Below, one piece after another: positions 41,115 to 49,510 of a stretch of 64,000 nt of DNA; position 1 is the stretch's first letter; each line of letters starts with the position of its first letter. This DNA is from Leifsonia virtsii (lineage in GTDB: Bacteria > Actinomycetota > Actinomycetes > Actinomycetales > Microbacteriaceae). The translations under genes and the position numbers were made by a program. A model generated the notes under the pieces. The model had not been told where the DNA came from and did no database searches. It saw only the letters and a list, made by a program, of their open reading frames with translations. The stretch lies in the NCBI RefSeq assembly GCF_030433675.1, contig NZ_JAROCB010000001.1:617333-681332 (forward strand). The letters are read 5' to 3'.

Positions 41115-42031
41115 GTCGTATCGCCTCCTCCCTGTTCTGGATCGGCCGCTACCTCGAGCGCAGCGACGGCACCGCCCGCATCCTGGACGTGCACCTGCAA
41201 CTGCTGCTCGAGGACCCGTGGGTCGACGAGGACACGGCGTGCCGTTCCCTGCTCGGAGTGATGGGCAGCCCCGCACCGGCCCACTGCGCCCGGGAGGACG
41301 TGCTCCGGGTGCTCGCAGTGGACCGTTCGGCTCCCGGCTCGATCGCCTACTCGCTGGGCGCGGCGCGGGAGAACGCGCGACGGGCCCGCGAGATCATCTC
41401 CGCGGAGCTGTGGGAGTGCCTCAACACGACGGCGGCCCGCACGCCGCACCAGGTGACGAGTGACAAGGTGCACGGCTTCTTCAGCTGGGTGCGGGAGCGG
41501 ACCGCGCTGGCGGTCGGCCTGATGGAGTCGGGCGCGAGCCAGGACGAGGCGTGGCACTTCTTCACGCTCGGGCGCAGCCTGGAGCGCGCCGACATGACCG
41601 CCCGCCTGCTGGCGACCCGCGCCCTGACCGAGGCGAGCGGTGCGAGCTGGACGACGATCCTGCGCTCCTGCGGCGCGTACGAGGCGTACCTGCGCACGTA
41701 CCGCGGAATGCCCTCTGCGCGGAACGCGGCCGAGTTCCTGCTGCACGACCGGCTCTTCCCGCGGTCCATCCTGTACTCGATCACGCGGGGACTGGAGTCG
41801 CTGCGCGAGCTCGAGCCGCGCCTCCAGCGTGCCGGGGTCTCCGACGACGCGGTGCGGATGCTGGGGAAGGTGCGCAGCGAGCTGGAGTTCCGTCCGGTCG
41901 CCGACGTGCTCGTCGACCTGCCCGCCGCGATGGCGGGGATCCAGGATGCGACCAGCGCGGCCACCGAGGCGGTGGCGCTGCGGTACTTCCCGGAGAACGT
42001 CGCACTGAACTGGATGGGGGACAGGGCGTGA
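41108..42031 (+). CDS. Alpha-E domain protein (DUF403)
   Basis: All-helical protein of 307 residues. It opens with the family signature MLSRIASSLFWIGRYLERSDGTARILDVHLQ and repeats an ER/AD motif in FFTLGRSLERADMTARLLATRAL near residue 155, giving two pseudo-symmetric helical bundles with conserved Glu/Arg/Asp. No catalytic mechanism is established; it always accompanies circularly permuted ATP-grasp and transglutaminase-like proteins. GTG 41108 lies inside the ATP-grasp gene. Its stop overlaps the next start (GTGA). Confidence 0.92.
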   Translation: MLSRIASSLFWIGRYLERSDGTARILDVHLQLLLEDPWVDEDTACRSLLGVMGSPAPAHCAREDVLRVLAVDRSAPGSIAYSLGAARENARRAREIISAELWECLNTTAARTPHQVTSDKVHGFFSWVRERTALAVGLMESGASQDEAWHFFTLGRSLERADMTARLLATRALTEASGASWTTILRSCGAYEAYLRTYRGMPSARNAAEFLLHDRLFPRSILYSITRGLESLRELEPRLQRAGVSDDAVRMLGKVRSELEFRPVADVLVDLPAAMAGIQDATSAATEAVALRYFPENVALNWMGDRA

Positions 42032-42885
42032 AGCGGCTGCGGGTCGTGCACACCACCGGGTACCGGTACGACGGAGACGTGAGCGCCTCCTACAACGAGG
42101 CGAGGATGCTCCCGATGTCGAGCGACGCTCAGCTGGTGCTGCACTCGTCGGTCGACGTGCGGCCGGTGTCGTCGCATCATCAGTACACGGACTACTGGGG
42201 CACCCGGGTGCTCGCGTTCGACGTCCTGGACGCGCACCGTGAGCTGACGATCACCGCGAGCAGCCTCGTGGAGGTCGTGGAGAGCACGCACTCCGAGGCA
42301 GGCGTGGGGTGGGACGAGCTGCGTGCGGCCATCCCGCGCTCGGCCGGCTGCGTGGAGCAGCTGGGGCAGACACCCCTGACCGAGCCGCCCGCCTCCCTCG
42401 CCGAGCTCGCGGCCACCGTGGCCGCGGCCGTGGGGCCGGCTGTCGACAGCCCGTGCGCCGCCGCGCGCGCGATCGTCGCGTCGGTCTCGTCCGAGATGGC
42501 GTACATGAGCGGGGTGACCGGAGTCCGCACCACGGCGGCCGAGGCCTGGGAGGCGCGCAGCGGCGTCTGCCAGGACATCGCGCACGTCGCCATCGGCGCC
42601 CTCCGGTCCGTCGGCATCCCGGCGCGCTACGTCTCCGGCTACCTGCACCCGAAGACCGAGCCGGTCGTGGGGGAGACGGTGACCGGGGAGTCGCATGCGT
42701 GGGTGGAGTGGTACTGCGGCTCCTGGCACGGCTACGACCCGACGAACGGCGTCCCGATCGGCGACCGCCACATCCGCGTCGGGCACGGGCGCGACTACAC
42801 CGACGTGACCCCGCTGCGCGGTGTGTATGCGGGCAGCGGGAGTTCCGACCTGTTCGTGCAGGTCTCGATCACGCGGGAGGCGTGA
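42028..42885 (+). CDS. Transglutaminase-like cysteine peptidase
   Basis: Cytoplasmic protein of 285 residues with a bacterial transglutaminase N-terminal beta domain (RVVHTTGYRYDGDVSASYNEARMLP) and a papain-like core. The triad is visible: Cys181 in ARSGVCQDIAHVA, His223 in GESHAWVEWY and Asp237 in GYDPTNGVP. Probably a peptidase that trims or releases the peptide made by the ATP-grasp partner, rather than a cross-linking enzyme. It is coupled to the alpha-E gene by a 4-base overlap and closes the operon. Confidence 0.93.
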   Translation: MKRLRVVHTTGYRYDGDVSASYNEARMLPMSSDAQLVLHSSVDVRPVSSHHQYTDYWGTRVLAFDVLDAHRELTITASSLVEVVESTHSEAGVGWDELRAAIPRSAGCVEQLGQTPLTEPPASLAELAATVAAAVGPAVDSPCAAARAIVASVSSEMAYMSGVTGVRTTAAEAWEARSGVCQDIAHVAIGALRSVGIPARYVSGYLHPKTEPVVGETVTGESHAWVEWYCGSWHGYDPTNGVPIGDRHIRVGHGRDYTDVTPLRGVYAGSGSSDLFVQVSITREA

Positions 42886-42959
42886 GAGGCGGCGGCGAGT
42901 GGACGGTCTGCCCGGGTAGATTCTGTCGTGCTGGACCCCGACCGCACGAGGAGGACACG

Positions 42960-43340
42960 ATGGCCACCACCGACAATGCGCAGTTCGTCCGCGAGTTCTA
43001 TGAGCAGGCGTTCAACGCGGGCGAACCCGAGGCGGCAGCGCAGCGCGCGCTCGGCGACACCTACACGCAGCACAACCCTCAGGCGGGAGACGGTCCCGAC
43101 GCGTTCATCGGCTACGTGCACTGGCTCCGCGGCCAGTTCCCCGACCTGCACCTCGACATCAAGCGCACCATCGCCGAGGGAGATCTCGTCGTCACCCACA
43201 GCAATCTGCACCTGGCACCGGGCGATCGCGGCATGGCGGTCGCCGACTTCTGGCGGCTCGAGGACGGCCGGATCGTCGAGCACTGGGACGTCATCCAGGA
43301 GGTCCCGGAGGAAGCGGCGAACGGCAACACCATGTTCTGA
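42960..43340 (+). CDS. NTF2-like/SnoaL-type small protein
   Basis: A 126-residue protein with the cone-shaped NTF2 fold signature: FVREFYEQAFNAGEPEAA, QHNPQAGDGPDAFIGYVHWL, FPDLHLDIKRTIAEGDLVVTHSNLHL, and the closing strand VADFWRLEDGRIVEHWDVIQEVP. Members are ketosteroid-isomerase-like enzymes, polyketide cyclases or binding proteins; no specific function can be given. ATG 42960 has GAGGAGGA upstream. A TAGATT -10 candidate is at 42917-42922. It is separated from the transglutaminase gene by 74 bases and probably has its own promoter. Confidence 0.85.
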   Translation: MATTDNAQFVREFYEQAFNAGEPEAAAQRALGDTYTQHNPQAGDGPDAFIGYVHWLRGQFPDLHLDIKRTIAEGDLVVTHSNLHLAPGDRGMAVADFWRLEDGRIVEHWDVIQEVPEEAANGNTMF

Positions 43341-43382
43341 CCGCTCCCGAGCGCGGGAGGGCGGCGGTCCCGCCGGTCGCGG

Positions 43383-44390
<1,008 letters not shown>

Positions 44391-44432
44391 GTCGTGTTCC
44401 TCCTGGGGCCATCATCGGCCGGGCGGGCAGCA

Positions 44433-44510
44433 CCTGCAAAAGGCACCTTGACGTGCGTTTGCGCAGTGGATGCGCAGTGGACTGACGCACGTCGATGTGC
44501 CTTTTGCAGG
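44433..44510. repeat. 78-base imperfect palindrome with a tandem repeat at its centre
   Basis: Two 26-base arms (44433-44458 and 44485-44510) match as reverse complements except at three positions. They read CCTGCAAAAGGCAC... and ...GTGCCTTTTGCAGG. Between them the 11-mer TGCGCAGTGGA is repeated directly (44460-44470 and 44471-44481). It lies between two divergent redox genes. It may be a compound operator or a cruciform-forming element. Confidence 0.8.
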
Positions 44511-44572
44511 CCATCCGGATCCGGCCCAGAATGTGACACAAGATCACAGCGCACCCTCGGAAGGACTACCCC

Positions 44573-45241
44573 GTGACCACCCTCCTCGTCCTCGGCGGCA
44601 GCGGCCGCACCGGCGTTCACGTTCTCTCGCAGGCGGTAGAGCGCGGATACCGCGTGCGCGCCCTCGTACGGAAGCCCGACGCCGTCGATGCGCCCGACGG
44701 CGTCGAGCTGATCGCGGGGACCCCGGCGAACATCGATGACCTGCGCCGCGCGGCGGACGGTGTGGACGCCGTGGTCAGCGCTCTGAACAACTCCCGCGCC
44801 AGCGACAACCCGTGGTCGAAGCCGGTGAGCCCGCCGAGCTTCATGACGGACGCGACGCGTGACACGCTGACCGTCATGGGGGAGAAGGGCATCCGCCGGA
44901 TCGCCGTCGCCTCCACGCTCGGCGCCGGTGACTCCTGGAAGACCCTCAACCCGCTCTTCAAGGCGCTGATCAAGACCTCGGGCATCCGGCACGGCTACAA
45001 CGACCACCACGGCGTCGATGCCGTGGTCCATGCCTCCGACGTGGAGTGGGTCCTGGCCCGCTCGGTCGCCCTGACCGATGCGCCACCGCGCGGACCACTG
45101 CGCGCCGCGCCGGCCGGGACTGAGAAGCCGGGCTTGAGCGTCAGCCGCACCGATGTCGCCCGGTTTCTCCTGGATTCCGTCGAGGACGACACCTGGCTCC
45201 GCCGATCGCCGCTGATCTGGAACGAGCGAGCGCCGCGCTGA
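44573..45241 (+). CDS. NAD(P)H-binding SDR-type oxidoreductase (atypical SDR)
   Basis: A 222-residue Rossmann protein opening with LLVLGGSGRTGVHVLSQAVERGYRVRALVRKPD, the NAD(P) motif of NmrA-like/SDR_a5 proteins. There is no canonical YxxxK active site, so it may be a redox sensor, a quinone reductase or an epimerase-like enzyme. VGSALNN-type contacts appear in VDAVVSALNNSRAS near residue 62. The start is GTG 44573, with AAGGACTA upstream as a weak ribosome-binding site. It is divergent from the aldo/keto reductase gene. Confidence 0.85.
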   Translation: MTTLLVLGGSGRTGVHVLSQAVERGYRVRALVRKPDAVDAPDGVELIAGTPANIDDLRRAADGVDAVVSALNNSRASDNPWSKPVSPPSFMTDATRDTLTVMGEKGIRRIAVASTLGAGDSWKTLNPLFKALIKTSGIRHGYNDHHGVDAVVHASDVEWVLARSVALTDAPPRGPLRAAPAGTEKPGLSVSRTDVARFLLDSVEDDTWLRRSPLIWNERAPR

Positions 45242-45296
45242 CAGCGCGCGCCGGGTGCGACCTTCGAGGTTCTCCGGCCTCACGCCACCGCATCGG

Positions 45297-46784
45297 TCAC
45301 GCGGACACCGTCCCGGAGGTGCCCAGCACGTCCCCGTCGGCGCCGAGGGCTTGGACGGAGAACCGGTCGGCGGGTGCGACGAGCATCGACGTCTCGAACC
45401 CCGAGCGCTTCACCGTCCCCACCGGCACAAGCGCCCCGCCGGGCCCGGCGAGGACACGCCAGCTGCGCACCTCCGTCGCCCCGTTCCAGCTGGCGAACAC
45501 ACGGACCCTGTCTCCCTCGCGCTCCGCGGCGACGGCCGGCGGCTCGGCGGGGTGCCCCGTCCACTCGCCTCGCCACGCCCGGTAGGAGATGCCGCCCAGC
45601 GTCGCCTCATAGATCGCCTCGCCGGCCGCCGTGAACTCCGTGACGGCCGGGTCCGTGCCCCACCCGACGAGCACGTTGCCTCCAGGGAGGACCTGGACGC
45701 TGCCCATCGCCGTCCCGAGGTGGTCGTCGTAGGCGTACTCACGAAGAAGCGTGGCCGTCTTCGCGTCGGCGTCGAGGTCGAACGACATGCCACGCGATCG
45801 ACCGTCTCGCCCGGAGTACAGGTGGTTGTCGAAGAGCGTGATGGTGCCGTCCGCCTGCCGGCGGACATCGTGCTGCCACGCGAACACGGCATCCTCGGCC
45901 AGCCGGATGTCGCTGTTCTTGCCGCCGAAGCGCCATGAGATCTCGCCGGACGCCCGGTCGATCGCGTACACGGTGTGGGTATGCCGCGCGGAGACCAGGA
46001 GCAGGTCGCCGTCATCCTCGACAGCGTTGAGGTGGTACGGGTCGAACGCGCGGCCCTTCGTGGTGCCGTCGTGGCCCTCGTCCTGCGTCAGGCCGAGGAA
46101 CGTCTCGGTGAGCGGAACGTGGTCGGACGCCTTCCAGTCCAGCAGCAGACGCCCGGTCGCGACGTCGATCTCCTGAACGCGGCAGTCGTAGATGTAGCCG
46201 TGCTTCGCGCCGCCGATGCCGCTCAGGTCGGCGGGAACCGTCTCGTAGGCCGTGATCAACGCCGTGCCCTGGTGGGTCAGGCTGAACTCGTGCAGGTCCG
46301 CCTCGACCCCGCCGTTGCCCCGCACCGTCGCGATCCGGCGGTAGGCGGCGTCGAGCACCACACCCACTCCGTCGCCATGTCCGGCCGTGCTCGTGCCCGT
46401 CCAGTAGGTGAGAACGGGCTGGCCGAGGTAACTCTGAACGCGGAGGTCCGTCACATTCGCCTGGGTGGGCTCGATCCACACCGGCTCGCCGCTCTCCCGC
46501 ATGATCAGACCGGTGAAACCTTGGACCTTCTGGGTGACGAAGACGAGTCCGGCAGCCGTCGTCCCGGTCTTCCAACTGGAGACTGCCGGGACGGTGAGGT
46601 CGGTGGTGCGGAAGGTTCGCGAGCCCGCCGCCGACGTAGGTCGCGGGGTCACAGCGGAGGATTCGGGGGCCGGCCGGCTCACCGCCAAGCCTGCGCCGAG
46701 GGCGCCGGCGGCGACGATGCCGGCGCCGGTGATCAGGGCACGACGCGAGAGGGAGGGGTTTCTGCGGGAGTTTTCAGATTCCAC
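45297..46784 (-). CDS. Arylsulfotransferase-like beta-propeller protein with Tat signal
   Basis: Secreted protein of 495 residues. The N-terminus SRRALITGAGIVAAGALGAGL is a twin-arginine signal peptide, so TatA/TatC should export it. The mature part resembles PQQ-like/arylsulfotransferase (ASST) propellers: DLHEFSLTHQGTALITAYE, FDPYHLNAVEDDGDLLLVSARHTHTVYAIDRASGEISWRFGGKN, FAWQHDVRRQADGTITLFDNH, and GSVQVLPGGNVLVGWG. His residues of the ASST active site (the FHxN-type YHLN and WQHD) are present. Natural donor and acceptor are unknown. GTG 46784 is preferred; GATAGT lies 6 bases upstream. Confidence 0.88.
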   Translation of the reverse strand: MESENSRRNPSLSRRALITGAGIVAAGALGAGLAVSRPAPESSAVTPRPTSAAGSRTFRTTDLTVPAVSSWKTGTTAAGLVFVTQKVQGFTGLIMRESGEPVWIEPTQANVTDLRVQSYLGQPVLTYWTGTSTAGHGDGVGVVLDAAYRRIATVRGNGGVEADLHEFSLTHQGTALITAYETVPADLSGIGGAKHGYIYDCRVQEIDVATGRLLLDWKASDHVPLTETFLGLTQDEGHDGTTKGRAFDPYHLNAVEDDGDLLLVSARHTHTVYAIDRASGEISWRFGGKNSDIRLAEDAVFAWQHDVRRQADGTITLFDNHLYSGRDGRSRGMSFDLDADAKTATLLREYAYDDHLGTAMGSVQVLPGGNVLVGWGTDPAVTEFTAAGEAIYEATLGGISYRAWRGEWTGHPAEPPAVAAEREGDRVRVFASWNGATEVRSWRVLAGPGGALVPVGTVKRSGFETSMLVAPADRFSVQALGADGDVLGTSGTVSA

Positions 46785-46908
46785 ATCCCCACTATCGCCG
46801 CAGGACCCGGGGCGACCCATCGATCGGCTATGGAATCGCTGGGGATCCGGGCACCCGGGGGAGTGCGAACGCCGCGGCGACTTCCGACCGGCTGGATGCG
46901 AAGCATGT

Positions 46909-46954
46909 GTTGCGCTGACAGTTTAGCGCAACTTAGTTGCATTAGTTAGCGCAA
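46909..46954. promoter_or_regulatory. Cluster of AGCGCAA half-sites (probable operator)
   Basis: An inverted repeat GTTGCGCT-N8-AGCGCAAC (46909-46932) overlaps a perfect palindrome GCAACTTAGTTGC (46928-46940), and a third half-site TTAGCGCAA follows (46946-46954). It lies in the 234-base gap between the Tat-signal gene and the carboxymuconolactone decarboxylase-like gene and is AT-rich relative to its surroundings. Confidence 0.6.
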
Positions 46955-47018
46955 TGATGTTTCATTAACCTCGTTAGTCGGGCGTAACCACCTCCCGCCC
47001 TGACACAAGGAGATGACC

Positions 47019-47360
47019 ATGTCCGAATCCATCGATCGCGACTACGCAACCGCTCTCAACGAAGCCGAGAAGCTCCTCGGCTTCCGACTCGAGCGCTTCC
47101 TCGAAACCGCGCCGACCGAGCCGGAGAACGCCGAGGACTTCAAACGGATCGCCACCATCCAGGCGTTCGGAGACGCCTGGCCCCGCACCGACCACCTCGA
47201 CACGCGCACCCGTGCGCTCGTGTCAGTGACCATCGCGGCATCCCTGGGCATACTCGAACCACTCCGCGGCCAACTGCGCATCGCTCTGAACAGCGGAGCG
47301 ACCAAGGAGGAGATCGTGGAGATCTTCATCCAGATCGCCGCCTACGCCGGCGTTGCCTAG
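47019..47360 (+). CDS. Carboxymuconolactone decarboxylase-like protein, C-terminus lost by frameshift
   Basis: CMD/AhpD-fold protein, 113 residues as read. The conserved helices are present (FKRIATIQAFGDAWPRTDHLDTRTRALVSVTIAAS; LRIALNSGATKEEIVEIFIQIAAYAGVA) but a TAG stop follows. In the frame reached by adding one base, the usual family ending (FEGYGIAAEVFAEQA) continues to TGA at 47408-47410. So the gene has lost one base near 47358-47362, or the sequence has an error there. ATG 47019 is preferred over ATG 47013 because AAGGAG ends 6 bases before it. An operator-like cluster lies upstream. Confidence 0.8.
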   Translation: MSESIDRDYATALNEAEKLLGFRLERFLETAPTEPENAEDFKRIATIQAFGDAWPRTDHLDTRTRALVSVTIAASLGILEPLRGQLRIALNSGATKEEIVEIFIQIAAYAGVA

Positions 47361-47453
47361 CCTTCGAGGGCTACGGCATCGCGGCTGAGGTCTTCGCGGA
47401 GCAGGCCTGAGCAAGCGGCCGGGGCTCATGGCACGCGCGGCGGCCGCGCGCTG

Positions 47454-47467
47454 ATAATGCACATTAT
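47454..47467. promoter_or_regulatory. Short AT-rich inverted repeat
   Basis: ATAATG-CA-CATTAT, an AT-rich island downstream of the CMD-like gene and past the 3' end of the S51-like gene. Its position between two gene ends makes an operator role uncertain; a TetR-type site or a remnant promoter are options. Confidence 0.3.
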
Positions 47468-47512
47468 GTCAGTTCGCGTAGAATCGAGCCGCTGTGCGTG
47501 AGGGCGCCTTAC

Positions 47513-48280
47513 CTACTCCGCGTCCCCGATCGTGGAGACCAGCACCCCGCCGTCCGTCCTGATCACCCGCCACACGCTGCCCGCTCCTTCGACGCGGAGC
47601 CGTCCTTCGCCGACGATCAGCGCGGTGCGCTCGTCGATCCCGAGTGCGCCGGTGATCAGTCCGGCTTCGACCGCGGCGACCAGACGGGACAGCGTGCCGC
47701 GCTGGGCGACATGCGCCTCGATCGCCACGTCCACCAGGCCGATGCCGGCGGCGATCTCCAGCTCGTCGCCCGGCTCTCCGGGCTCCTCGGGCGAGACGAC
47801 GACGCCGCCGATGCGCGAGCCGCCTCCGAGCGAGCCCTCGGCGGCGATCATCGCGCCGGCCGAGACGCCGAGGTACGGCACGCCGGCGGACACCAGCCGG
47901 CGCAGCTCGCCGAACGGCGGCTCGAGCCCGGCACGCACCTCCTCGACGACGCCGCCTCCCACGGCGATGCCGTCCACGTCGGCGATCGCTTCGAGGCCGA
48001 TGGGTTGGCCAGGCCGTCCCGTGCTCAGCTGCAGATCGATCGATCCGGTCGCGGCCCCGACCAGGAGCTCCCCCAGTGCTGCGGCCTTCTCCTCCGCCTC
48101 AGGGTGCAGTGAGATCACGGCGATGCGCGGTCGCGGACGCTGTGCGCGGAGCGCCGCCTCCTCCAGGAACGGAGCGTGGAGCGCGGCGTCCGCGAGCGTG
48201 GTCGCTCCCCCGCCGATGAGGTGCAGGCTGGCGCGGCTCACGGCGTCGGCGGAAGCTTCTTGGATCTCGTCCCTCGTCAC
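47513..48280 (-). CDS. Peptidase S51/cyanophycinase-like protein
   Basis: Class I glutamine-amidotransferase-like fold, 255 residues. The nucleophile elbow is GVPYLGVSAGAMIAAEGSL near residue 139, with Ser in place of Cys, as in cyanophycinase and peptidase E. LHLIGGGATTL near 19 and IAVGGGVVEEVRAGLE near 107 form the binding loops. A His candidate is in DVAIEAHVAQRGTLSRLVAAVEAGL near 190. GTG 48280 is the first plausible start. It probably hydrolyses an isopeptide or a dipeptide; whether cyanophycin occurs in this organism is not shown. Confidence 0.85.
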   Translation of the reverse strand: MTRDEIQEASADAVSRASLHLIGGGATTLADAALHAPFLEEAALRAQRPRPRIAVISLHPEAEEKAAALGELLVGAATGSIDLQLSTGRPGQPIGLEAIADVDGIAVGGGVVEEVRAGLEPPFGELRRLVSAGVPYLGVSAGAMIAAEGSLGGGSRIGGVVVSPEEPGEPGDELEIAAGIGLVDVAIEAHVAQRGTLSRLVAAVEAGLITGALGIDERTALIVGEGRLRVEGAGSVWRVIRTDGGVLVSTIGDAE

Positions 48281-48392
48281 AGCACGAATCTACCGATCAG
48301 CACGTCGCCACTCCCTGTCGACATCCTGCATCGCGTACTCTGACCGCAAATCGCGCGACCTGAACGGACGGTTGCAGATGAGGAGGAACCCG

Positions 48393-48626
48393 ATGGGCGT
48401 CGTATTCCCGGCCGGCACGATCTCGGTCACGACCGCGGACGGCGACACGGTCATCCTGCGCATCTGTGAGCTGTGCGGTGCGACGGTTGTCGACGCAGAG
48501 GACACCGACCTCGCGTTCCACAAGCGCTGGCACCGGATCACAGGTTCCGGCAACTGGATCGACCCATCGACGGGCCGTGTCCACAGTCTCGCGAATCAGC
48601 CCGTTCCTGGCGGGGCGTCCGACTGA
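48393..48626 (+). CDS. Small zinc-finger-like hypothetical protein
   Basis: Seventy-seven residues with a C-x2-C ... H-x4-H arrangement (CELCGATVVDAEDTDLAFHKRWH, where the two Cys and two His could bind one zinc). This motif is common in small phage- and actinobacterial-type proteins. ATG 48393 is preceded by AGGAGGAA at good distance; an alternative ATG at 48378 would add five residues. TACTCT at 48336-48341 is a possible -10. The function is unknown. Confidence 0.65.
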   Translation: MGVVFPAGTISVTTADGDTVILRICELCGATVVDAEDTDLAFHKRWHRITGSGNWIDPSTGRVHSLANQPVPGGASD

Positions 48627-48644
48627 CGGCGCACTCAGCTTCGG

Positions 48645-49034
48645 CTATGACGGTGACGGCTCCGACACAGCCGTTCGCCTCACGGTCGCCATCGCCGCGG
48701 ACGCCGCGGGCTGGCCGACGTACGCCGTGAGCAGGATCATCAGCGCGGTCAGTCCCTCCTCGGTCACGCCGGTGCTCCGGGCGAGCGTCAGGTAGGTGAC
48801 GAGGCGATCGTCGGTGACGTGCTGCCCGACGAGCGACGCGATGACGGCCATCGCGCGGTCGCGGTCGGTGAGCTGGTCGCTCCCCCAGCCCATGCCTCCG
48901 GCGGCGTTGAACGCCTCCGTCGTGTACTCCCGTCCGGCTCTGCGGACCATCAGCTCCTCGGCCTCCGCCTCGCCGACGCCGATGTTCCTGGCGTAGACGG
49001 CGCGTCCCAGCGCGATCCGGTCCGTGTCGTTCAC
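48645..49034 (-). CDS. Carboxymuconolactone decarboxylase family protein
   Basis: CMD-fold protein of 129 residues: ALGRAVYARNIGVGEAEAEELMVRRAGREYTTEAFNAAGGMGWG, then RDRAMAVIASLVGQHVTDDRLVTYLTLARSTGVTEEGLTALMILLTAYVGQPAASAAM. There is no CxxC, so it is not an AhpD-type peroxidase. GTG 49034 overlaps the stop of the MarR gene (GTGA). It is the last gene of the MBL-MarR-CMD operon and probably detoxifies or processes a compound handled with the MBL hydrolase. Confidence 0.87.
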   Translation of the reverse strand: MNDTDRIALGRAVYARNIGVGEAEAEELMVRRAGREYTTEAFNAAGGMGWGSDQLTDRDRAMAVIASLVGQHVTDDRLVTYLTLARSTGVTEEGLTALMILLTAYVGQPAASAAMATVRRTAVSEPSPS

Positions 49035-49510
49035 AGGCAGGACCCCCGGTCGACCGTCTCGCCGACGATGGCGAACAGCATCCGGCGCAGGCTCGCGACG
49101 TCCTCGTCGGTGAAGGCGCTGAGGGCGTCCCGTTCGGCCGTCTCGGCGGAGGCGGCGGTCAGGCTCCGCAGCCGTTCCCCCTCCTCCGTGATGACCGGGA
49201 TGCGGGCGCGGCGGTCGCGCGGGTCCGGCTGCCGTTCGACCAGCCCGGAGCGCTCCATCCGGTCGAGCTGGCTCATCAGGGTGGTCTTGTCCAGCCCGAG
49301 GGCCCTGCCCAGCTCGATCTGAGTGAGGCCGGGGGTCTTGTCCAGCGCGCTGAGGACGATGTACTCGCGCAGTCCGAGGCCCTGCGCGGCGGCCTCGGAC
49401 TCGGTCACGGCGTGCAGGCGCTGTGCAGCGCGGTGCAGCAGCCAGGTGATCTCCGCGTCCGGGCCGGGCGCGAAAGCGTCACCGACCTGGGCCACCTCCT
49501 GGTCCGTCAT
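49031..49510 (-). CDS. MarR-family transcriptional regulator
   Basis: Dimeric winged-helix regulator of 159 residues. The recognition helix region is LTQIELGRALGLDKTTLMSQLDRMERSGLVERQPDPRDRRARIPVITEEG (about 60-110), with dimerisation helices at both ends. It is sandwiched in the operon between the MBL hydrolase (ATGA overlap) and the CMD gene (GTGA overlap). It most likely represses this operon through the direct repeats at 50378-50401, released by a small ligand that the enzymes degrade. Confidence 0.92.
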   Translation of the reverse strand: MTDQEVAQVGDAFAPGPDAEITWLLHRAAQRLHAVTESEAAAQGLGLREYIVLSALDKTPGLTQIELGRALGLDKTTLMSQLDRMERSGLVERQPDPRDRRARIPVITEEGERLRSLTAASAETAERDALSAFTDEDVASLRRMLFAIVGETVDRGSCL

